A stretch of 64,000 nucleotides of DNA from Blumeriella jaapii (taxonomy: Eukaryota > Ascomycota > Leotiomycetes > Helotiales > Drepanopezizaceae): NCBI GenBank assembly GCA_009599575.1, contig VWND01000024.1, forward strand, positions 248,001-312,000. Reading direction: 5' to 3'. The translations under genes and the position numbers were made by a program. The notes under the pieces were generated by a model that searched no databases, was not told where the DNA came from, and saw nothing but the letters and a program-made list of their open reading frames with translations. Shown here piece by piece: positions 1-11,914 of the stretch. Position 1 is the first letter of the stretch. Each line of letters starts with the position of its first letter.

Positions 1-2428
1 GGTAAACGTACGCGTTTGAATGCCTTCGAAAAGATTAAGTTGAGTTGTTTGGAATCATTGATTTACTATCAAACTCAGCAGATTTTTTTTTGAATTGGAA
101 AACTGTGCTTTCCCACTACTTTTCTATGATTATTTATACATGGCTACATGTCTCTTTCTAGATGTTTTGCATAAATTGCAGTTGTAGCTGACCAGAAAAT
201 GAATTTGTGGCATCTGCTGTATGTTTGCTATGCTCCGAGGATCTCGGGCCAAATATTACTTGTGGTGACGGCTGAGAGGACGAAAAATACAACCAAAATC
301 GCATTCCAAAGGTTGGGAATTGCAGCTTGAATAATCTGGTGGAGAGATTATATATTCGTATATCCAAAAGGCCCTTGAGGTCATTGGAATTAGATCAAAC
401 CATACACTTTTATCCATTCTGAAGCTCATTTTGTCGCCGTTTTAAGAAATGGGAAATGAACTCCCGCTTCAAATAGTAACGCTGTTCCCCTGTACTTGAA
501 TAAATAAACCAGATACATTCAAGGCTTGTTTTTGGGATGAGTAGAGAATAACCGTCAGCATCCTATTGTGACAAGAGTTAACGATTGATTAGCCTTAGCA
601 CGCAGACTATGATCGTGCGTCGGGTATCAGGTTATTCTCTCCGGGACAATACTAAAATTGATTCTCCAATCGAGGCCAACCATTTCACTTTCAAAGTTTG
701 ATTTTTCCATATTTTTCTTCGGCATTATCTCGCGAATCTCAAAGTCTTCGCAAGCCACCAGTTGCAGATATTTTCCAAGCATCAAGCGCCCAAGACCCAA
801 AAACACTTTTGGGGCTATCTTATCACCACACAAAATCCCTGTCTGCTACACGGTACCATTTGACCACCTACAAGCTACCGTTTGAGACGGGAATTCACAC
901 CCCGAGTTTCAAAACAAAAACACATTGTTTTCCTCCTTAAGATCTTGCGCGTCGATGAGATACTGTATAACACGCACAATTCGACCTCTGAGCTGGCTCT
1001 CGACACCACGCCACCCAGCCTGCTGGTACGGATATTCGGGGGCCGCTTTTTCCTCTCCTCTGTCTTTGTCGCGATTTCTATGGCTTGTTACTTTGAGTGC
1101 GGATACCACTGGGAGTGTATTGAGAGGGATTTTGTGCGAGCTACGGTGGAGGATTTGCGGCGAGACATCATGGAAGAAGAGGAAGTTGACCAGCGGAGGA
1201 AGGATTGGCACCGGAAGGGCACGCCGGAAACGTAAATGCATTTTTGCAAAAGACGTGAGAACTGACAATTCAACAATACCTGGCAACAGTTTTGCTTTTG
1301 TGAATGTCTTTTGGCTCTGCTTTTTCTATCTTAATTCGCCTTGTCAGTGCAAAATCCCCAGATGACCGAGTACCGTGCCTTAGTGCACCTTGGATTTATT
1401 TTTATCGGGGTTAATCGAAGCAGGATACGGTAAAATCCTTTTATCAAGCAGCAGAATCATGACTCGGAGAACGATCCTTATTGAATTGATTTTCGCAAAT
1501 CACGAGTGCTAAAGATACTATTAAGGCCGAAAGATGGGCATTTGAATCCATCCGCTAGGAAGATCCCATAAAATGCCCGGCTCAAAAGAGAACTATTCTG
1601 AAACGATGAATTTTGAAATGTGAAATCATGTTAGAAAAGCAAAGCGAATAGCGTCCAAGTTCAGATACTTCAGAGCAAAAATTGTAAACCAAAATTATAT
1701 ATGTAGTAACCTCGACACACGGAGACCTCGGATTTGCAAAGATTCGATAGTTATCAATAGCAGAAGTTCTCTTTAAAATATAACGCAATTGAATTTCAGC
1801 GATTACGTTCATTAATCATGCTACCATATCAAAAGCAGTGGTTTTTAAATAAGCTTGTTACAGGTAGGTCTGTCGTTCCAAATGTTATTCAATGGATTCT
1901 AGCAAACCCCGAGACATTACAACGCGAACAGCGGGGTTCCAAAGAATCGGTTTTGCCTGTTACGGAGAAGATGCCGGCTGACGATCGTTCAAGTGTAACA
2001 ACCCCTTATTGCCATCTTGAGTAAAGAATGCTTGCTTGCACCCACGAACCGCACTTCGAAATCATGTAAGACTTCTACCAGCAAGGCCATGTGAAGTAAA
2101 CATTGACGCGTCTAGACACACGTGCGCTGGTCAGCTACGTCATTCTGACTGTTTGTTGTCGCGTTGAGAATTTTTTTGTTTACTTCGGCCTCGCTTCGCG
2201 TCCAAATCAGGCTTAGCGCCATCTCTAGCCCCACTGCTCGCACTCCTTAACTCAGATCGTTCAACCCCCAACCCCCGAACTTCGTACACACAACATCGCG
2301 ACCGAGAATCTTTCAACGTTACATTCCACAACGACCACAATTCTCACTCACGATAGTTTACGTGCAGTTCCTCATTCTACACCTCACCAACACACACACA
2401 CCGTTTGCGAACCAACGCAACAGTCAAG
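1..2428. other. Left flank, no convincing gene; leader of the 2429 gene at its right end
   Basis: I see no ORF here with a credible start, length and codon use. The best coding-like stretch is plus strand about 1006-1235, ending in TAA at 1233-1235. It reads as a hydrophobic segment followed by a charged, Glu/Arg-rich tail. Its first in-frame ATG is only at about 1081, which gives 51 residues, so it would need an upstream exon that I cannot place. The last 200 bases before 2429 are rich in CA and pyrimidine (ACACACAC at about 2390-2400), which is typical of a fungal 5' leader. Confidence 0.5.
1006..1235 (+). CDS. Possible terminal exon of a small membrane protein (uncertain)
   Basis: An open plus-strand frame ends at 1235. 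It has a hydrophobic run (about 1030-1085, Leu/Val/Phe/Ser-rich) followed by a Cys-containing stretch and a strongly charged C-terminus with EEEE and RRKD motifs. This order (membrane segment, then charged tail) looks protein-like. However, the frame upstream has no ATG, and the first in-frame ATG lies inside the hydrophobic stretch. I recognise no family. It may be a real last exon, a gene remnant or chance; I put the odds of a functional exon below one in three. Confidence 0.25.
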
Positions 2429-5281
2429 ATGTCGCACGGTAACTCGAACCAGAATGCTTCCGACAACACCTTCTTGCCTCCTGCTACCGCACCCATAGAT
2501 TTCTCCTTCCAACCTCCTGCCCGTTCGTTCTTGGCCGCTCGCCATACGAACCAAGAAGCTCCGGTCATCCCCGGTCAGGTGAACTGGCGCCACCCATCCT
2601 CCATTCCCGCTCTTGCGTCTCGATTTGGCGGCAGGCGGAGGGGTCCTGGCAGATTCGGGGATGACAACTTCGGACGCTCCAACGGAGGTTCGGCGGGCAG
2701 GGTAGATGGCGAGGTGCCAGGTGGCGATGGAGAAGTGCTGTTTGCGGGCGGTCCGAGTATGGAGACAGTTATGGGCATCAGCCACGGTCTCGCCGCTTTC
2801 ACGAGTAAGTTAAGCCCCTCTATCTACGATTCGAACATGGAATAACAACAAGAACTAGGAGTGATCGGTGGGCCAGGCGCGCCCACGAACATCTCTTCGG
2901 ACGAGGAGATGATCGACCCATCCCTCAAGGACCTGGGCAAAGACCCTGCGACGATCGAGGCCGAGCGCTTCCGAGCCATACAGGCAAGGAATGCAGCAGA
3001 GAAAGCCGCGTCAAAGGCCACCCCCAGTGAGCCAGTCCAGGACGCTCTCCTTCCCCCGCCGGCTGCGGATGACGACTTCCAAAGCCAACTACAAGCTGCC
3101 TCGCAAGAAGGCTACCAACGAGGGCAAGGGGATCTGGAACGATGCAAGAGGCGCTGCCAGGATCTCGAAGCTGTGCGTGGCAGCGACGAGATCCACGCTC
3201 AATGCGAAGGCCAGATCACGGCCCTCGAAGGTCGCCTTGCGAAGAGAAGCACGGAGGTCGAGACCTTGAGCCTCAAGGTGCAGGACCTTGAGGGTCGGAT
3301 TTTGCCTGCGGATACTCTTCAAAAGGCCGAAGAGAAGTTCGCTGGAGTGGTCGCCCAGCGAGACGAACTTCAGGCAAGACTAGCGACTGCTGAGAGAACT
3401 CTGCAAGTGCAGAGGGAGTCGGTGTCAAGCGTCCAGCACAGCGAAGGAGTGCGCGAGCAACTCCTTCAAAGTCTGGACGCCGCCCATCGGCAGCAGCAGG
3501 AGCAGGCACAGCTGATTGCTCAGCTTCGGCGCAGCGAAAATGAGCAAATCCAGCAACTCCGAGACAGTCTGGACGCGGCTAGCAGAGGTGGGCAGCAACA
3601 GGGACAGTTCATCAACGCGCTCCAGGAGAGGGGCCGCGAGCTTGAACAAGAGGTTGCTGCCGCCAACGCGAAGATCACTGCCCACCAGGGCGTGATCGAT
3701 GCCGCGAACGCTAAGAGCACCGCCAACGAGGGCGTGCTCGAAAGCACTGTCATTGCTGCAAAGAGTCAGCTTGATACTGCCAACGCAAAGATCCAGACCT
3801 TGGAGGAGGCTCAGAAGATCTCGCGCGTTGTGCAGGAGCGGCTCGATGCTGCCTTGGTGGAGATTGACAACCTCCGCCGGGCAAAGCAATCGGAAGTTGT
3901 GGTACCACAGCTTGCCACCTCCGGGGATGAGCTCGAGAAGGTGAAGAATGCTGCCCAGAGCACTATGCTCGAGTTGGACAGCATCAAGCCGAAGTACGAG
4001 GCGCTATTGGAGTTGGGGAACCATGCTCGTGACATGATTCGAGATGCGGCTTCGAAAGCCATGGGAGTCTCGGAGCAGTACGAGGAGAACCCACTCCAAT
4101 ACATCCCCGAGTCAGCTGAGAAGATCTGCGAGCTTCTCGTCAAAGTTGACAGTTTAGAGACCACCTTGCGTGGCACCTTGAAGTCCACCTCGAGTGGCAC
4201 GACAGAGTCGGAGGAGGCTCGCAGCTACATTGCCGGGTACGTTGGCAGCGATGGGTTATACCATCAACCCAATGCCCGGTACAATGAGCTGCTTGCCGAC
4301 TTCAAGCAGTCGCAGCACAACAGAAAGTTGGCTGGAGAGGAGTGTCGGAAACTCCAGGCAGAGAACTACCAGTTGAAGAGCCAGATTCTCAGGGATGGCC
4401 AGAAGCCTCAGAGGGAGGTGAGGGAGGCCGAGAAGATGGCAAGATACTGGCGCCGAGAGTTCGACAACTGCTCCTCTCGTCTCGTTGACAACGAGACGGC
4501 TTTTACCAAAAAGCACAGCCTTCTGCACGTGAAGCACTGCGCTCTGATCGGGGAGAAGAACTCCCTTCAGCTTGCTGTCTCTCGACTGGAGCAGCAAGCT
4601 GAAAAGTCGAAGAAGGAGCTCGACCGCGTGACCAAGGATCTCGTTCTCCAAGCCAAGGAGGTTGAGGTGCTCGGAGGGGAGTCGAAGGTCAAGGACGAGA
4701 AGATTGCGGCCCTCGCGGGTAACGTGGTCACCTTGACCGCCGAGGCGACTCTCTTGAGAGAAGCCATTCCCCCAACCGACTACCGCGCCGCCTTGACGAG
4801 ATCCGAGTATGGCGAGCTGGCTTCTCGACGATTGGACGATTTGAGGAAGCGGTTCTTCGAGGAGGAGGAGAACTATGGCCAGGCTGGGTTGGACCGCCCA
4901 ACATCCACCCAGCGCTCCTGGGCCGAGTTCGTCCGCCAGTCCAAGATGGAGCGACCTCCAAAGGATCGTCCGATCACCGCCGGGGAGGCGTGGTGGAGAG
5001 TGCGTGACGGCGAGGAGGCTCAGGCTACCTCCTCAAACACCACCACTTCCACTTCTCTCGCCCTCATCCCCGGCGTCTCTAACCCCCAGAGCGCTTCGAC
5101 GACGAATGCGACTCTCCCCGACCCCTCCAACCCCACCACCGAGCCAGAACAGCAGCACGACGACGACGCCACCGACGACGACGAAGACGGAGAGGTGCCA
5201 ATCCTGGTCCGGCCAGGAGGCCTCTCAGCTGCTGTGATTTTGGAGACCCTTGTGTGGCTCCTCCCCTATTGCCCGTGCTAG
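2429..5281 (+). CDS. Long coiled-coil protein, two exons (join 2429..2804, 2859..5281), about 932 aa
   Basis: The ATG at 2429 lies in a good fungal context (gtcaagATGtc). Exon 1 ends in phase 1 at a GTAAGT donor (2805). A 54-nt intron contains TAACAAC as a likely branch site and ends in AG at 2857-2858, and the frame then stays open to TAG at 5279-5281. Residues 1-125 are low-complexity with a Gly/Arg-rich patch (RFGGRRRGPGRFG). About residues 170-740 are nearly all Glu/Gln/Lys/Ala/Leu heptad-like sequence, as in a long coiled coil, with recurring ANAK and QLRRSE-type segments. The last 200 residues are Thr/Ser/Pro-rich with an acidic DDD..DDDEDGE patch and a short hydrophobic end. I know no family for it. 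A structural or tethering role is inference from the coiled coil only. No membrane segment or signal peptide is evident. Two other long coiled-coil genes (46085 and 60750) lie in this window. Confidence 0.85.
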
Positions 5282-5443
5282 GTTTTCCAGCCGGGAATGG
5301 GATGGGGATATGAATGATGTACGATGAGACGAGAGTTCTGTACGAGTACACTGTTCAGGGCAATGCCTTCTTTGTTGTCTTTTCTCGCTTATTTCTTTTC
5401 GGTGCGACTGTACATCATGACGAGGCGCGCAGAGCACGGGGTT

Positions 5444-5569
5444 TGTGCTTTCGAGACTGAGAATATGTTCGCTGGTGCGCCGGCTTGTGCTTTCGAGAAT
5501 GGGACTTTGTTCGCTGTTGCGCCGGCGTGTGCTTTCGAGACTGGGACTTTTCTCGCTGCTGCGTTGGGT
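5444..5569 (+). repeat. Three tandem copies of a 42-bp unit
   Basis: Copies start at 5444, 5486 and 5528, each beginning TGTGCTTTCGAGA and about 85-90 percent alike. The unit is 14 codons long, so it reads open on both strands. On the plus strand it gives a repeated CAFE-type peptide, on the minus strand a basic SRKHKPA-type peptide. It lies just downstream of the coiled-coil gene stop, probably in its 3' UTR or beyond. I see no evidence that it is translated. Confidence 0.8.
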
Positions 5570-5780
5570 CAGCCAAGCGCGAAAAACCGAGACTATCTGT
5601 CGAGGGTGTAGGAAGATCATGATACGGTAAGACTTCCATCAACAAACCAAACTGGTGACTTGGCTAATGGAAACTAGGACGCGTATCACTACTTCAAATC
5701 TGCGCACGACTTTCAGCGAAAGGTTGGGCCATGCGCCTCTCCCTCGTCGTCTTTGGAACCAGCTCTACCCTTCACACGAA

Positions 5781-6135
5781 CGTCTGCGATCCTCAAACTG
5801 TTCTTTTCCGGGCTAGATAAAACGCATATCAGCATTACACACATCGATGCAAATCCTGCGGACTTCATACAAAGGTTCTTCCTGGAACGGGGCTCTTGAG
5901 CAAGGCCATAGTTGAGCCTCTGATACAGAGAATTCAGACTGATGGGCTCTACACTACAAACGCGCGTCGGCGATCCTCAAGCCGTTCTTCTCCAGGCTAG
6001 ATGAAACGCATGTCAGCATTACACACATTGATGCAGAACCTGCGGCCTTCAAAAAGAAGATATTCCTGGTACGAGGCTTTTGAACATAGCCATAACTGGG
6101 CCTCTGACACAGAGAATCCAGACTGTTGGACTTTT
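5781..6135 (-). pseudogene. 184-bp imperfect tandem duplication carrying a degenerate minus-strand reading frame
   Basis: Plus-strand positions 5781-5950 and 5965-6135 align at an offset of 184 bp with roughly 80 percent identity. Read on the minus strand, both copies keep the same peptide frame (VSEAQLW...CNADMRFI) ending at the same stop codon, with mostly conservative differences. That pattern suggests the sequence was once coding on the minus strand before or after duplication. No start codon, splice pattern or family can be assigned. Probably a decayed gene tail. Confidence 0.4.
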
Positions 6136-6244
6136 CTACTCGAGCGCGGCTGCTCCACGATGTTTTCCACTTGTGCCACTGTGTGGAGCTTCCGACGAAT
6201 CTGGCAAAGCGTTCCTTCGCCATGTTAGGGTCGATGTATTCCAT

Positions 6245-7370
6245 GAGCCCTCTTCTTGGCTTTTCGAGCGTGTCTTAGGACCAAGTGTTACTACAAAGCT
6301 TCTTTACGAGAACCGCCGGCACGAAGCAAAGGACATTCATACCCAAGCTACCCCCGAGTACACGCACAATATCCAAGCCGTCAGCAGTTGAAAAAACAAT
6401 TAATGCAGACGGCAAGAACCCTAAGACAAGATACTTGGGAGCTGCACCGAAAGTGCGCTTGTGAGCTTTCACCTTCGGTCAAGGAGTGAGCCCTTCAAAC
6501 ATGGCATCATCACTTCCCAGAAGCCAGCTCGACGGAACGAAGATGCCATCCTCTGCCGCAAGATGTCAGCTCAATTCAAATTGCCGCAGATTGTGTGGTC
6601 ACACAAAAACGTCGAAGCATGCGACCATGTAAGGCATCTTGCAAAAAGATCAACCCTTTTCTTGCAGACTCGCGCATTCACCTTCCTCCTAGTCGTTGCA
6701 CCAACTAGCCATGTTGCAACCTCCACGCTTCTGCCATATTAATTCAAGGAGAGATCGAAATGCGTCAGAGGATCGCCTCTGAATAAGTAAAAACCCAGTG
6801 GCAAGCTCTACCAATGCCAACAAGACCCAATCAAAAGTGCAGAACATCCATCATGAGGCGGAACTTTCAGCTGCCAACTTGCAAGAATGATAGCGGATTT
6901 TGAGTGCGTTCTGGAAGCAGATTTTCCACTCGTCCCGGTACTGCTTTCATGACAGCACCATATACCACCTCAACAAGATGGCTATATCGAGAAAATCAGA
7001 CAACTAAACTCGCTCTTTGATACTACCTGGGTACCACCTACAAGGAGGCAGGCTGGCCGAAGGTGCTTTCGCAGATTCAAGCTGCCTCCAACAGTTCGGT
7101 CGGTGCTACAGGCACAATACCGAGCGAATCGGTTTACGGAATTGCTCTTAATAACTCTGCGAACAATCTTACGCAGCTGGATCCAGAGCTTTCTTTCCTT
7201 CTAGCTCAAATCCTCATCGCAGAGGCTATTGAGCTCGTTCATTTGGTCGCCGAAAATAACCATGACCGCTAACACCCTGCGATATTTCGTAAGGCCGGAA
7301 TTTGGGCCTTGTCGCCATTCCACAAAGTTCACACTATTCCGTCTGTCACTGAACGCTAGCTACGTCAAAA
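6245..7370. other. No gene recognised
   Basis: Normal base composition with only short ORFs on both strands that have no ATG or no coherent protein character. The plus-strand open stretch at 7063-7272 begins at a non-ATG codon and resembles nothing I know. Confidence 0.5.
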
Positions 7371-7569
7371 GCATTGCGGCTCATTCAAGATAGTCGGGCG
7401 TGCAAGACGCCTGACGGTGCATACCTGATATTCTCCCTCGTTGGAAGATCTCCAACGTTTCTTCGACTGCCTGCTTGGATACTACCCTCCACTGGTCGCA
7501 GAAGCACACCAAGACATACTTGGAATCACCCCTCCTCGGAAGATCCTCAATGCTTTCATGATTGCTCAC

Positions 7570-8380
7570 TCAGACTACGAGTGGCAGAGGCACAACAGGA
7601 CTTCCTCGGCTGCTCACTCAAAGCCTACTCCACCACCAGTCGCAGGTACAACAAGATTTCCTCGACCGTTCACGCAAAACCTACTTCTCCGCCAGTCGCA
7701 GGTCCAACAAGATTCCTCGACTGCTCACGCAAAATCTATATCTCCACCAGTCGCAAGGTACAGCAGGATTTCCTCGACTGCTCACTCAAATCCTACATCT
7801 CCACCAGTCGCAGAGGCACAGCAAGATTTCCTCAATTGCTTGCTCAAAACCTACATCTCCACCAGTCGTTGAGGTACAACAAGACTTCCTCGACTGCTCA
7901 CTCAGAACCTACTCCACCACCAGTCGTCCTACTCCTCCACCAGTCGCAGGTATAACAAGATTTCCTCGACTGCTCATTCAAAACCTACATCTCCACCAGT
8001 CACAGAAGCACAAGATTTCCTCAACTGCTTGCTCAAAACCCACTCCACCGCCAGTCGCAAGACATATTTGATATCACCCCTTACCGGGAGATCCTTCAAG
8101 TAATCTCCATTGCTCACACGAAAGCCTCTTCCACCACCAGTCGCAGAGGTACAACAAGACTTTCTCGACTGCTCACTCAAAACATACTCCTCAACCAGTC
8201 ACAGAGGCACAACAAGATTTTCTAGACTACTCACCTAGAATCTACCTCGCCACAGGTCGCAAAGACACAACAAGACATACTTAAAATCACCCTTCATCAG
8301 AAGGTCCTCAAAGCTTTCTCCATTGCTCTCGCAACTTCTTTCGCCACTAGTCGCAGAGTCGCAACAAGAAATCCACTCTT
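7570..8380. repeat. Degenerate 54-58-bp tandem repeat array
   Basis: About ten imperfect units recur, each containing a core like CCACCAGTCGCAG followed by GTACAACAAGATTTCCTCGACTGCTC. The period is about 57-58 bp between 7600 and 8060, with a looser continuation to about 8225. Longer segments with an ATCACCC.. core at about 7520, 8070 and 8290 interrupt the array. The period is not a multiple of three and indels are common, so the apparent 140-190 residue ORFs here change peptide frame from copy to copy. I read it as a minisatellite, not a coding region. Confidence 0.75.
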
Positions 8381-8667
8381 CAACGTCGTCACCCCTCATA
8401 TCATTCATTGGTCGTCCTCAGTGATCAAATCTTGCGAAATCGCCGATACAGCCGCTCAGGACGATCACAGCTGGCATACCAGTCTTTCCGACATTCCCTC
8501 CCGCAACACTTTCTTCTTCCTCCTCCTCAAAACCTTTCTTCGATCTCGCCACCCCCTTGGTCTGCGACTGTGCCTGAGGGCTCACTCCCACCTCCGGCCG
8601 ACCTATTGATGGTAGCGGATTCAAAGCCCTACAGAGATCAATCCCAAATCTCACTCTTGACCCTTCG

Positions 8668-8850
8668 TTGGTTGCAGACACCATCAGTTTTGGGGTAACC
8701 CCTGCTACAATCATGGGTACAGCCAAAGTTACTACCCCTATTGGCGATGTCAAGTTCTACATCGTCGATACAGATACCCCATTCCTGATTTGTCTCAAAG
8801 ACATGGATGCCCTGAATGCCTTCTTACAAGCCCTACAATCTCAGATGGCA
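8668..8850 (+). pseudogene. Fragment of a Ty1/copia-type polyprotein (region before the integrase)
   Basis: The plus-strand frame contains TPIGDVKFYIVDTDTPFL followed by ICLKDMDALNAFL. This matches the conserved TPIG..FHVV.ADTPFLLCL.DMD segment that I know from ascomycete Ty1/copia polyproteins, between the protease and the GAG-pre-integrase region. The preceding ISFGVTPATIMG fits the usual FGIG.TSSIG stretch. Nothing of RT or RNase H follows and no LTR is visible nearby, so this is an isolated relic. Unlike the block at 12-42 kb it is not AT-biased, so it escaped heavy RIP or arrived by another route. Confidence 0.55.
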
Positions 8851-8879
8851 AAAAGGGGCGAGCTTACGAACCTGGGGTC

Positions 8880-9770
8880 TTCAGACCTTAATTTCCTCTC
8901 CCCGGACGTGCTTTTCGCCATAGACGCCAGCTCGTTTCGCCAAATCTATCATGCTTGAGGAAAGGTGTGCTACCGAATTGCTAACAACCATTGTATTCGG
9001 CCGCCACGGGACACGATCCCTTCGAGAATGCCTGCTTTTTCTTCTTTTCAGCACCCGATAATTGCGTCTCAGCATACAATGACACGATATCGTCAGCATT
9101 TTGCTTCGTGTTCATTTGTTCTGCTGAGCTATCAAACCCCTCCTCCAACTTTTCCAGCGATCCTCAAAGCGCGTCCAACTTAGCTGGATTCCTTCTACCC
9201 CGACGAACCTTCTGCCACAGACTCCAGCTGGCTTCAGCAAATAAAACATGCTGAAAAATGGCATACAACCGAAACGCCAATACCTACTGTAATCGGCCGC
9301 TACGAGACTCGGTCACCTCAATTATGCCTGCTTTTTCTTCTTTTCGGTATCCAACAATTGCCTCTCAAAGTACGTTGACACGATATCTCCAGCGTCTTGC
9401 ATTGTTGTGCATCTGTCCTGCTGAGCGATCAACCCTCCTTCAGACGTTGCCATCGTCTCCCTCAAAGCGAACCCAAAATAGTTGGACTTCTTCCACCCTG
9501 ATGTATCTTTCGCCACAAACTCCAACTCGCTTCAGCAAATCCACAATGCTGGAGAAAAGGCATGCTACTGAAAGGCTAACAGCCGTTGTAATCGGTCGCC
9601 AAGAAACTCGCACCCAGAGATTGCCTGCTTGCTTCTTCTGTTTTTGCGGTACCCAGCACTTGGATCTCAAAGTCCTTTGATACCACATCGTCGGCATTTC
9701 GCTTCCAGTTCATTCATTCTGCTAAGCTATCAAACCCGCCTCCAATGTTGCCAAATTCTCCCAAAAAGCA
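8880..9770 (-). pseudogene. Three tandem 298-bp units; decayed minus-strand coiled-coil reading frame
   Basis: The motif GCCTGCTTTTTCTTC(TT) recurs at about 9029, 9328 and 9624, with surrounding sequence alignable at an offset of about 298 bp and roughly 65-75 percent identity. Read on the minus strand, the copies give related Lys/Glu/Gln-rich peptides (cores like NADDIVS and AEKKKKQA). They are now interrupted by stops and single-base indels; copy 3, for example, lacks one G that copy 1 has. This suggests repeats that once encoded a coiled coil. No intact gene remains. Confidence 0.5.
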
Positions 9771-10384
9771 CACAACTTCCACTAAAATGAGCAAGTGCAC
9801 GGCGCAAAAAAACAACAGCCCTACCAGATACCTGATCCATCAGATTGATCACTTTTCCCGTCACTACTTGGCCTTACATCCGGATATGACACATTTTGCC
9901 CCGCATCTGGCCATGAGACCGGGATACAATAGGTCTCTCTGAGAAAAGGAAACTTTTGTAACGGAAGCAAAAGACAGGAAGTTTGCAAATCCCAGGGAAA
10001 GACAGAACAAATTCCACGCGGATCTCAAAACAAAAACAACAGCAAAGCATGCGACAGGGCCATGAAACAGATCTCATCATGGCAAAGACTGTCGAGTACA
10101 GTCCACAAACTCCCGAGCACATCTTACGCTCGAGCATGTTACATCATCTCACCGAGGGTCATGATTGACTTGGCGACACCGGATGCCGCACAGCTACCAC
10201 TTCGCCAAAGAGAATGGGTCTGAAGGCCATTTTCGAGAGCTCTGCGCACCTCGACGAAAACAATGATGTCGCCATCCCAAACAAACATATTTGGTACCCA
10301 CCAAAGCAACAATCCCCCAAAGAATTGACAGCTTCTTCTACAAAGAAGATTTTCTTGGGCTGGTAATGAAGGAGGAGATGAATG

Positions 10385-10560
10385 TCTAGGCGGACAGGGG
10401 AGGAGCACGAATCGAGGTCACAATGCCGATGTGCTCCAAGGATTGGTGTTCGATTTTCTTTTGTATGATTGTTTGAAGGTCAAGGCGGACAGGAGAGGGG
10501 CACGAATCGAGGTCTAATACCGATATGCTCTGAGGACTGGATTTTCTTCGTGGGTATGAC
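10385..10560. repeat. Two-copy imperfect direct repeat, offset about 95 bp
   Basis: The segments starting with GGCGGACAGG at about 10389 and 10484 share roughly 70 bases at about 80 percent identity (GCACGAATCGAGGT is common to both). No coding frame is preserved. Confidence 0.6.
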
Positions 10561-10599
10561 GCCTGGAAGGGTAGAGGGATCCATGAAAAAGGGAGATCG

Positions 10600-11900
10600 C
10601 TGGTGAATGCTAGCTGCTCGGGCGGGAGCGGAACTTCACTAGGTTGTGGTTTCTCTGATCAATGGAATTTTTCTAAAATGACATCTGCGAACTTGCTACA
10701 GTCCTGTGGGATTTTTTTCATGACTTAGGAGACGTTTTAAAATTCGAAAAGATCCCCTTGCTTGCCCCGGAGCACTTAGAGGTCGATTTAATGCTCATAC
10801 TAGTTCCTGGATTTATGATATCGGACAGACTCGGCCTATCCTATCACAAGACTTCAGCCTAGCAGCCAGTCCTCATTCATTACCATAGTTACACCAGTGA
10901 GACTGTAATCAGTTTCTACGGTGGCCACCAGAGGTTAGATCGGGGAGGGTGAGGAGGGGGGGGGGGGGGGGTTACCTATACTAGCCAGCAAGAAGAGCTT
11001 TCAACCGTTGCTTTATAATCCAGAGAATTTACCATATTCGTTTCCAGTTCTACGATGAAACGGATGACATGGAATTTTGAAACTGAAACTAGGAATTCAG
11101 ATTAATGCCTGGTATCGCGCGAACAGATCGCGTAGCTGGTTCTGATGAATGAGTCGTGATATTTTGGATGACTCTTGGGTCCATCTTGCGCAAAAATGCA
11201 AATGGCGATGCAGTTTTGAGTCCTTCGTACTGGAAGTGGTAAATAAACGTTTCTGACACAATAATGATAATAATGATGATATTGTTTAACGTCTGAAGGG
11301 GACAGTGAAGTTGCGCTACCTCAAGCCTCCCATAAGGCATTGGAGACGATAAACGTTTCTGTATTTTTGCGCCATCGTCTTTGATAGAAACCAACCATGT
11401 ATGCAGAAGTCAAATTAACACTGTTAATTCGGCAAACACAGAAATTCACAGGTAAATTGAAAAACAGAAGACATGGCTAAAGCAGTTTGTAATGTTTGCA
11501 GATCCACTGTTATCCAGCAGAACTCGCATCAAAGCAGTGTTGTTTGTAACCTATCCCAAGTACTTCCATAGACCACCCTGCTACTTTCTAAACACTTTTC
11601 ATTTCCGCATAGACTGTTCTTGAAGCCATATGATTTTAATTAGATGGTATTGCTTTACACACGACTAGGTCTGATATCACGAGATTCCCGCACTTCTCTG
11701 CTACGTTGAAAACCCTTTCAATCTGCCAGTGTATGCCCATCTGCAAAATCCAGCCCCCCCCCTCCCTCAACAAATTTTATGGGCTAAACCTTTACGGCAA
11801 CAACAAATCTTTGACTCTCCTTGTTTTATTATTATGTGAGGTCTTCTGATAAGTGGCGCAAGGCTTGGTGCTGGTTGATAACCTCTTCCCTAGTGACTCC
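10600..11900. other. No gene recognised; contains a run of 16 G
   Basis: No coherent ORF on either strand. Low-complexity features are a G16 run at 10956-10971, an ATAATGATAATAATGATG stretch at about 11262-11280 and a short C run near 11753. Confidence 0.6.
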
Positions 11901-11914
11901 TCTAGTTGGAAGAC

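Noticed and set aside
10139..10408. Minus-strand ORF with a stretch like DGDIIVFVEVRRALENG, resembling the tRNA 2'-phosphotransferase C-terminus
   Set aside because: The similarity is limited to a short common-looking stretch. Upstream frames do not continue it and the catalytic residues of the family are not visible.
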